NCBI GenBank assembly: GCA_041913465.1
Contig: JAYSFJ010000004.1
Location: 248,001-312,000, forward strand
DNA: 64,000 nucleotides
Direction: 5' to 3'
Source: Mesorhizobium_A sp041913465
GTDB taxonomy: Bacteria > Pseudomonadota > Alphaproteobacteria > Rhizobiales > Rhizobiaceae
Shown: in pieces, positions 58,897 to 64,000 of the stretch
Position numbering within the stretch: the first letter of the stretch is position 1
Layout: each line of letters begins with the position of its first letter
The notes under the pieces: model-generated
Database searches by the model: none
Told to the model about the DNA's origin: nothing
Seen by the model: the letters and a program-made list of their open reading frames with translations, nothing else
Position numbers and translations under genes: made by a program

Positions 58897-58984
58897 CTCG
58901 CCTCCATCCCCTGGACCGCCTGAAATCGCAGTCGGTCCAATCGACTGCGCGTCCTCGATACTCTTCAGCACGTGCGACCCATGT

Positions 58985-59001
58985 TTTGTATAAAATACAA
59001 A
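58985..59001. promoter_or_regulatory. Perfect palindromic operator, copy 2
   Basis: TTTGTATAAAATACAAA is a perfect 7-3-7 palindrome in the gap in front of the SDR operon. Similar sites lie at 51877-51893 and 63718-63734. It is a probable TetR-type operator; its AT-richness also makes it a likely -10 region. Confidence 0.7.
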
Positions 59002-59039
59002 TTCCTGTTCCGCAAGGGTATCGTGCGCTCTGTGCAGGA

Positions 59040-60182
59040 TCAGATTTCGAGGGCGGCCGCGCGGCTGCGTATCTCTGCGGGTAGGGGTACGGCGCGTCGC
59101 GACGAAAGGTCGAGCAGGACGATCACCGCTTCGGCGGAACAGACCGCCTCGCCATCCGCAAGGTCGATGAAGACATGCCGGAACCGCCAGGTCTTGTCGC
59201 GCACGAGGCCTATGCCGCTGCGCAGCTCGAGGCAGTCGCCGGCGCGCGGCCAGCGGAGGTAGCGCAGGCGATAGCCGACCGCGGCGCGGCCGAGACCGTG
59301 GCGCAACATGTAGGGCCGGTCGAGGCCCATTCCGGCCAGCAGGAAGGGAACGCCGCCGGCCATGCGGTCGAAGAAGAAGCGCGGCGGCATGACGCCGGTA
59401 TGGTCGACGTGCCACGCCGCCACCTCGGCGCGGCTCAGAATCGCCATGCGTTCGCGATCCGCGGCGCCGGGAAACCAGTCCCCCGCGCTCCAAACGGGAT
59501 CGTTAGTTTCCTGTGCCGGTGGCACGAACCGATAGGACAGATCGATCGGCGCGCCATCCGCCGCAGCAAGATCGCTCTCGACCACGGCGGCGGGTCGGCC
59601 GTCGCCCCCGGCGATCTCCACTCGCAGCGTCGGCGCTCCCCGGCCTATCGGCATCACCTGGGACGCCACGGTGTCGCCCGCTCTCAGTTCGCCCGCGAAC
59701 CGATAGCGCTGCTCCAGCGGTCGCACGACGGCGCCATCCCCCACGCCGGCGGCGGCCACGGCCATTGCCTCGGCGGCAGTCACCCGCTGCGCGTAGAACT
59801 GGACGTTCATGTGTCCCATGACATCGCACTCGCGGCCACGGACGAGGTCAAGTGTCGCGTCAAGCGATGCGTCGCCCGGCATCGAGGCGGCGCCCGATCG
59901 AAGCAGCCCTTGTCCGGGACCGCTGGCGCGAGCGACGACGGCGCCGCCGGGCAGTTCGACCATCAGATGGTGCAGGGCTTCGTCTCTATATTCGGTGCGG
60001 ATTTCGACCAGCGCACCGGCGACCGGCCGCTGCCCATCGATCGTCCGGATCGTGGCCTCGCCCGCCCCTGCAATTCGCGACGCCTCGGCAAAGGCCCCAG
60101 CCAGGAATCCCGGCTCCCATCGTCGGTCGGGGTCGCATTCCCAGGCCGGAACCTGCCCCCGCCACGTCGCGACGCCGTTCAT
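59040..60182 (-). CDS. Double-hotdog acyl-CoA thioesterase-like protein
   Basis: A 380-residue protein with two hotdog-like halves. The second has the 4-hydroxybenzoyl-CoA-thioesterase-like GRECDVMGHMNVQFYAQRVT (Asp near His-Met-Asn) and AAWHVDHTGVMPPRFFFDRM, then YLRWPRAGDCLELRSGIGL. It probably hydrolyses an acyl-CoA thioester. It is the last gene of the operon after livF, 54 bp downstream; a role in releasing CoA from a dead-end intermediate is inferred. Confidence 0.78.
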   Translation of the reverse strand: MNGVATWRGQVPAWECDPDRRWEPGFLAGAFAEASRIAGAGEATIRTIDGQRPVAGALVEIRTEYRDEALHHLMVELPGGAVVARASGPGQGLLRSGAASMPGDASLDATLDLVRGRECDVMGHMNVQFYAQRVTAAEAMAVAAAGVGDGAVVRPLEQRYRFAGELRAGDTVASQVMPIGRGAPTLRVEIAGGDGRPAAVVESDLAAADGAPIDLSYRFVPPAQETNDPVWSAGDWFPGAADRERMAILSRAEVAAWHVDHTGVMPPRFFFDRMAGGVPFLLAGMGLDRPYMLRHGLGRAAVGYRLRYLRWPRAGDCLELRSGIGLVRDKTWRFRHVFIDLADGEAVCSAEAVIVLLDLSSRRAVPLPAEIRSRAAALEI

Positions 60183-60236
60183 TGGACCTCCGCTTGAAGA
60201 TGCAGATGGCTCGCGGTGATCGCAGCCGGTCGCCGC

Positions 60237-60950
60237 TCAGACGGCGAGATGCGCGCGGCGGATCTCGTCATTCGCCATGATCTCGTCGAGCCGCCCCTCG
60301 TAGCGGATGCGGCCACGGTCGACGACATAGGCGCGGTCGCCCACTGCGTGGGCGAAGTAGAGGTTCTGCTCGGACAGGAGGATCGACATTCCCTCGTCCT
60401 TCAGCGTCTTCACGGCCCGTGCCATCTGCTCGACGATGATCGGCGCCAATCCCTCCGACGGCTCGTCCAGCAGGATCGCGAGCGGATTGCCCATCAGCGC
60501 ACGGCCCACGGTCAGCATCTGCTGTTCGCCGCCCGACAGTCGCGCTCCGTCCTGGTCCCGCCGCTCGCCGAGATTTGGGAACAGCTCGAAGAGGCGTTCC
60601 GGCGTCCACGGCCTCGACACGTCCGCCGACATACGCCGCCCGACCTCGAGGTTTTCGAGCACGGTCAGGCCGGAGAAGATCCGCCGGTCCTCCGGCACAT
60701 AGGCGAGGCCGAGCCGGCTGATCCTGTAGGGGCGAAGAGACCCCACATCGCGGCCGCGAAACTCGACCTTCCCGCTGCGGCCGGAGAGCAGGCCCATGGC
60801 GCTTTTCATGATGGTCGACTTGCCGGCCCCGTTGCGGCCGAGGAGTGCCACGACCTCGCCTCGGCCGAGCGTCACGTCGACGTCGTGCAGGATGTGCGCA
60901 CGTCCGTAGAATGCGTTCAGACCCGTGATCTTCAGCATCGCCTCGCCCAT
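60237..60950 (-). CDS. livF: LivF-like ABC transporter ATPase
   Basis: A 237-residue ATPase: Walker A LLGRNGAGKSTIMKSAMG about residues 36-53, signature LSGGEQQMLTVGRALM, Walker B LAILLDEPSEGLAP. The LGLAYVPEDRRIFSGLTVLE segment is typical of LivF. The ATG at 60950 overlaps the livG stop (ATGA). It drives import with LivG and the fused permease. Confidence 0.93.
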   Translation of the reverse strand: MGEAMLKITGLNAFYGRAHILHDVDVTLGRGEVVALLGRNGAGKSTIMKSAMGLLSGRSGKVEFRGRDVGSLRPYRISRLGLAYVPEDRRIFSGLTVLENLEVGRRMSADVSRPWTPERLFELFPNLGERRDQDGARLSGGEQQMLTVGRALMGNPLAILLDEPSEGLAPIIVEQMARAVKTLKDEGMSILLSEQNLYFAHAVGDRAYVVDRGRIRYEGRLDEIMANDEIRRAHLAV

Positions 60951-61708
60951 CAGTGCGCCGCCTCCAGCGTGCCGCCGAGATAGATCCGTTTCACTTCGCT
61001 GTTGTCGCGCACTTCGGCCGGCGTGCCGACAGTGACGACCGCGCCGCGATTCATCACCACGATGTGCGCCGCGTGCGCGAACACCACGTCCATGTCGTGT
61101 TCGGTGAACAGCACCGCCATCCCTTCTTCGCGCACGATCGAGGCCGTCAGCTGCATCAGCGCCTCGCGCTCCGACGGCGACATGCCGGCCGTCGGCTCGT
61201 CCATCAGCAGCAGCTTCGGCCGGTGCGCGATCGCCACGGCAAGTTCGACCCGCTTCAGGTCGCCATAGGCGAGCACCCCGCACATCTGGTCGCGGCGGTC
61301 GGCGAGACCGATCCGCTCGAGGATCGCGACCGCCTCGTCGGCATAGAGCCGGTTGGCGAGCGGCAGCAGCGCACGGATGCGGCCGTTATGCGACATCAGC
61401 GCCATCTGTACGTTCTCGCGCACCGTCATCGACATGAAGGTCGCCGAGATCTGGAATGTCCGGCCGACGCCGCGCCGCCAGATCTGACGCGGCATGAGCC
61501 CGGCGATGTTCTCGCCTTCGAGCATGATGCTGCCGGCGCCCGGCTTGATCTGCCCTCCGACCATGTTGAAGCAGGTCGACTTGCCCGCGCCGTTGGGCCC
61601 GATGATCGCCAGCATCTCGGCGCGATTGAGCGAGAAGCTGACGTCGCGCACGGCGCGCACGCCGCCGAAGGACTTTGCCAGGCCGGTCACCTCGAGAAGC
61701 GCGCTCAT
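60950..61708 (-). CDS. livG: LivG-like ABC transporter ATPase
   Basis: A 252-residue ATPase: MSALLEVTGLAKSFGGVRAV, Walker A IIGPNGAGKSTCFNMV, GRTFQISATFMSMTVRENVQ (LivG-type loop) and LLLMDEPTAGMSPSEREALM. The signature region reads LAYGDLKRVELAVAI, so the usual LSGGQ-type C-loop is replaced by AYGDLKR, as in many LivG proteins. The start at 61708 overlaps the permease stop. Confidence 0.93.
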   Translation of the reverse strand: MSALLEVTGLAKSFGGVRAVRDVSFSLNRAEMLAIIGPNGAGKSTCFNMVGGQIKPGAGSIMLEGENIAGLMPRQIWRRGVGRTFQISATFMSMTVRENVQMALMSHNGRIRALLPLANRLYADEAVAILERIGLADRRDQMCGVLAYGDLKRVELAVAIAHRPKLLLMDEPTAGMSPSEREALMQLTASIVREEGMAVLFTEHDMDVVFAHAAHIVVMNRGAVVTVGTPAEVRDNSEVKRIYLGGTLEAAH

Positions 61709-63600
61709 GCCGTTCTCTCCTCGACGGCGGGAACCGGGGAACGCGTGACCATCCGGCCGAACCAGTCGCGTGCATTGACGAAACCGACGATGCCGCGCGG
61801 AAAGGCCAGCACCAGCACGATGATGATGACGCCGAGCACGAGGCGCCACTGATCGGTGAACGGCATGATGTAGGCCTTGAGGAAGGTGAACGCGGCGGCG
61901 CCCACAAGCGGGCCGACGACGGTCTGCACGCCGCCGATCAGCGACATGATCAACGCGTCGGCCGAGATGTCCATCGACAGCAGGCTCGGGTCGACGCCGC
62001 CCTTGAGGAACATGAAGGAACTGCCTGCCAGTCCGGCGGCGGCGCCCGCCAGCGCGAACGCCAGCACCCTGTGCCGCCTGAGGTCGATACCGATCGCGTC
62101 GCATCGAAGCGCCGAATCCCGGCCGGCACGAAGGGTGTAGCCGAACGGCGAGAACATTGCCCGCCAGATGATGGCGATCGCGGCGCCGCAGACGGCAAGG
62201 GTAAGGTAGTAGTATGCGCCGGTGGCCGAAGCCCAGCCCGGCATCCAGACACCTACGATGCCGTTGTCGCCGCCGGTCAGTTCCACCCATTGGAACGCGA
62301 CCGACCAGACGATCTGCGCGAAGGCCAGCGTCAGCATGGCGAGGTAGATGCCGGTCCGCCGCACGATGAACCATCCGACACCAAGCGCGACGACGCCTGC
62401 AATGAGAGGTGCCGCAAGCAGCGCCGCGCCGGCCGGGACTCCGTAGCTCTTGACGGCGATCGCCGCCGTATAGGCGCCGATACCGAAGAAGGCCGCATGC
62501 CCGAAGGAAAGGATGCCGCCGGTGGCGACGATGAAGTTGAGGCTGAATGCGAGCAGGCCGAAGATGATCGCCTGCGTCGAGAGCTTCACGATATAGTCCG
62601 GCGCGAACAGCGGCAGGACCATCAGGATCGCGAGGACCGCGACCGCGAGGTGCAAGGCGTAGGGCCGGTCCGGCGCCGCCGCCTTGGTCTCGGCAAGGTC
62701 GCTCGTCGTCTGCGGCTCGGGCCGTCCGAGCAGGCCCCAGGGACGGATCATCAGCACAATCGCCATCACGGCGAAAACGAGCACGAGCGTGCTTTTCGGG
62801 AAGATGAGGATACCGAACGCCTGCAGGAGCCCGATCAGGATCGAGGCCAGCAAAGCGCCGCCGATGCTGCCGAGGCCGCCGATCACGGTCACGACGAAGG
62901 CCTCGAGGATGACCCTGACGTCCAGGTAGATGTTGGCGGGCTCCCGCGGCAGCTGCAGTCCGCCGGCGAGGCCGGCAAGGACCGCGCCGAGAAAGAACAC
63001 GCTGGTGAACAGCTTCGCCTGATCGACGCCGAGGATGTCGGCCATCTCGCGGTCGCGGGTCGCCGCACGCACCAGCGTGCCCCAGCGGGTCCGGTGCAGA
63101 AGCAGCCACAGGCCGACGAAGACCGCCGGGCCGGCGAAAAGCATGAACAGTTCGTATTGCGGGAAGCGCAGGCCGAAGATCGTCACCGCGCCGCGCAAGC
63201 CGGGGATGCGGGGGCCGACGATCTGGTCGTAACCCCAGATCAGCACCACCGCGTCCTGCACGATCAGCACAATTCCGAAGGTGGCGAGGATCTGCAGCAT
63301 GTGCGGCGCGTGGTAGAGCCTGCGCAGGATCAGCACCTCGATGGCGACGCCGATCAGCCCGACCGCAAGCGCCGCGCAGAGCATCGCGAACCACGGGCCG
63401 ATCGCGGGACCGAGGGCGGAGACGATTGGTCCGTAGATGGTGACCGCCGCGTAGGCGCCGAGCATGAACAGGGAGCCATGCGCGAAATTGACGATGCGGC
63501 TGACGCCGAAAATCAGGGTCAGGCCGCTCGCCACGAGAAAGAGCGACGACGCACCCGCCAGGCCGGTCAGGACCTGGTTGACGAAGAAACTCAGATCCAT
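61705..63600 (-). CDS. Fused LivH-LivM ABC permease
   Basis: A 631-residue protein joining two permeases. Residues about 1-290 are LivH-like (VLTGLAGASSLFLVASGLTL, IFGVSRIVNFAHGSLFMLGA). After a soluble linker (RPEPQTTSDLAETKAAAPDR) residues about 315-625 are LivM-like (FSLNFIVATGGILSFGHAAF, GIGAYTAAIAVKSYGVPAGA, LAMLTLAFAQIVWSVAFQWV). Both halves keep the conserved cytoplasmic loops. The ATG at 63600 was preferred to upstream in-frame codons, which are Arg-rich and non-membrane. It is the first gene of the transporter operon. Confidence 0.92.
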   Translation of the reverse strand: MDLSFFVNQVLTGLAGASSLFLVASGLTLIFGVSRIVNFAHGSLFMLGAYAAVTIYGPIVSALGPAIGPWFAMLCAALAVGLIGVAIEVLILRRLYHAPHMLQILATFGIVLIVQDAVVLIWGYDQIVGPRIPGLRGAVTIFGLRFPQYELFMLFAGPAVFVGLWLLLHRTRWGTLVRAATRDREMADILGVDQAKLFTSVFFLGAVLAGLAGGLQLPREPANIYLDVRVILEAFVVTVIGGLGSIGGALLASILIGLLQAFGILIFPKSTLVLVFAVMAIVLMIRPWGLLGRPEPQTTSDLAETKAAAPDRPYALHLAVAVLAILMVLPLFAPDYIVKLSTQAIIFGLLAFSLNFIVATGGILSFGHAAFFGIGAYTAAIAVKSYGVPAGAALLAAPLIAGVVALGVGWFIVRRTGIYLAMLTLAFAQIVWSVAFQWVELTGGDNGIVGVWMPGWASATGAYYYLTLAVCGAAIAIIWRAMFSPFGYTLRAGRDSALRCDAIGIDLRRHRVLAFALAGAAAGLAGSSFMFLKGGVDPSLLSMDISADALIMSLIGGVQTVVGPLVGAAAFTFLKAYIMPFTDQWRLVLGVIIIVLVLAFPRGIVGFVNARDWFGRMVTRSPVPAVEERTA

Positions 63601-63717
63601 GGCCGCAGTGCCCCGGATACGGTCCCGCCTGCTGGCGCGACGCACAGAAATCGCATGACATCCTCCCGTGGACGGCACACTCCCGGGCGCCGCCTGTCAC
63701 TCTCTGAATCGCATACT

Positions 63718-63734
63718 TTTATAGAAAATACAAA
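63718..63734. promoter_or_regulatory. Palindromic operator, copy 3
   Basis: TTTATAGAAAATACAAA, with right half identical to copy 2 and left half diverged, lies 118 bp upstream of the fused permease start and 39 bp from the end of the TetR-type gene. It is a probable operator of the transporter operon. Confidence 0.6.
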
Positions 63735-63772
63735 TTCATTGTCGCGCGACGGTGAGCGCCGGGTGCATCTCC

Positions 63773-64000
63773 TCAGGCCTCGGCAACGGATCCGGCCGGC
63801 CGGCCCGCCATCGACAGGAAGGTCTGGAGGAACAGCTGGCGACCCTTCGCCAGCGTCTGCTCGGAATCGAACAGCATGTTGGTCGAGAGGCCGACCAGGA
63901 GCGCGTGCAGCGCAATCGCATCGTCGGACACATCCGATGCCGGTGCTCCGCGCGCTTCGGCCAGGGTCCGCTTGATGATGCCGAGCACCTGCTCGTCGTG
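63773..64000 (-). CDS. C-terminus of a TetR-type regulator (start outside the window)
   Basis: The frame is open from the window end to the stop at 63773 (75 residues). It is helical, with VLGIIKRTLAEARGAPASD, DDAIALHALLVGLSTNMLFD and GRQLFLQTFLSMAGRPAG, which resembles the C-terminal ligand-binding/dimer helices of TetR-family proteins. The HTH part is not visible, so the family call is tentative. Adjacent to the transporter operon and to an operator-like palindrome, it is the best candidate regulator of the cluster. Confidence 0.55.
   Translation of the reverse strand, partial: HDEQVLGIIKRTLAEARGAPASDVSDDAIALHALLVGLSTNMLFDSEQTLAKGRQLFLQTFLSMAGRPAGSVAEA

Noticed and set aside
61675..63975. 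766-codon open frame on the plus strand
   Set aside because: Antisense to the fused permease and LivG end; Arg/Asp/Gly-rich composition without motifs, a typical GC-rich shadow.
1..64000. CRISPR array
   Set aside because: No regularly spaced direct repeats and no cas genes were seen.

Overview
The window looks like an alphaproteobacterial chromosome (probably Hyphomicrobiales/Rhizobiales-like; the genus cannot be fixed from sequence reading alone). About 43 kb of integrative conjugative element (ICE) is followed by about 20 kb of GC-rich catabolic and transport genes. Evidence for the lineage: very high GC, ATGA-coupled operons, a Trb/TraG/TraI/RepA set typical of Tn4371-like ICEs of proteobacteria, branched-chain-amino-acid-type ABC transporters and a palindromic intergenic repeat of the kind common in rhizobia. 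No tRNA, rRNA or CRISPR array was seen.

Layout. 1-2052: serine recombinase (cut by the window start) in one operon with a TumE/TumA-like toxin-antitoxin pair. 2187-14770: complete mating-pair module (DUF2274, trbI, G, F, L, K, J, E, D, C, B, a CopG-type gene, traG), all on the minus strand. A 407-bp SnoaL-gene segment has been inserted exactly at the trbF/trbG junction. 14.9-22.2 kb: cargo slot between traG and traI holding, in layers, lysR1, hxlR-fabF, lysR2, tet(G)-tetR, a traI fragment and floR. The repeated lysR and traI pieces show that the resistance modules arrived by recombination with related ICEs. 22.4-30.8 kb: relaxase TraI, a candidate oriT, lytic transglycosylase, DUF736, TraF protease, DUF2840, RepA (parA apparently deleted), an HTH gene, two accessory genes (one frameshifted) and ardA.

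31.1-42.8 kb: defence island, all on the plus strand. A small ribbon-helix-helix regulator with a perfect palindromic operator precedes a single-chain Type ISP-like restriction-modification enzyme, a SIR2-domain protein and a HerA ATPase, which are translationally coupled. A second unit follows: a 354-residue protein of unknown family, an 18-codon coupling ORF and a 599-residue YMDD reverse transcriptase of the unknown-group/defence type. This is the best candidate for an undescribed system.

43.6-49.5 kb: a four-gene operon of exported and membrane proteins (DUF4424, SH3 protein with a duplicated domain, Cys-rich exported protein, four-helix membrane protein) of unknown function. 49.5-64 kb: a catabolic regulon with a LLM flavin monooxygenase and a separate flavin reductase, enoyl-CoA hydratase, thiolase, SDR, alpha/beta hydrolase, SMP-30 lactonase, thioesterase, FAD hydroxyacid oxidase and a Liv-type ABC importer. 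A 17-bp palindrome (consensus TTTRTATNNNATRCAAA) lies in front of three of its promoters, and a TetR-type regulator is cut by the window end. Together these suggest uptake and oxidative, CoA-dependent breakdown of an unidentified organic acid or alicyclic compound under one repressor.
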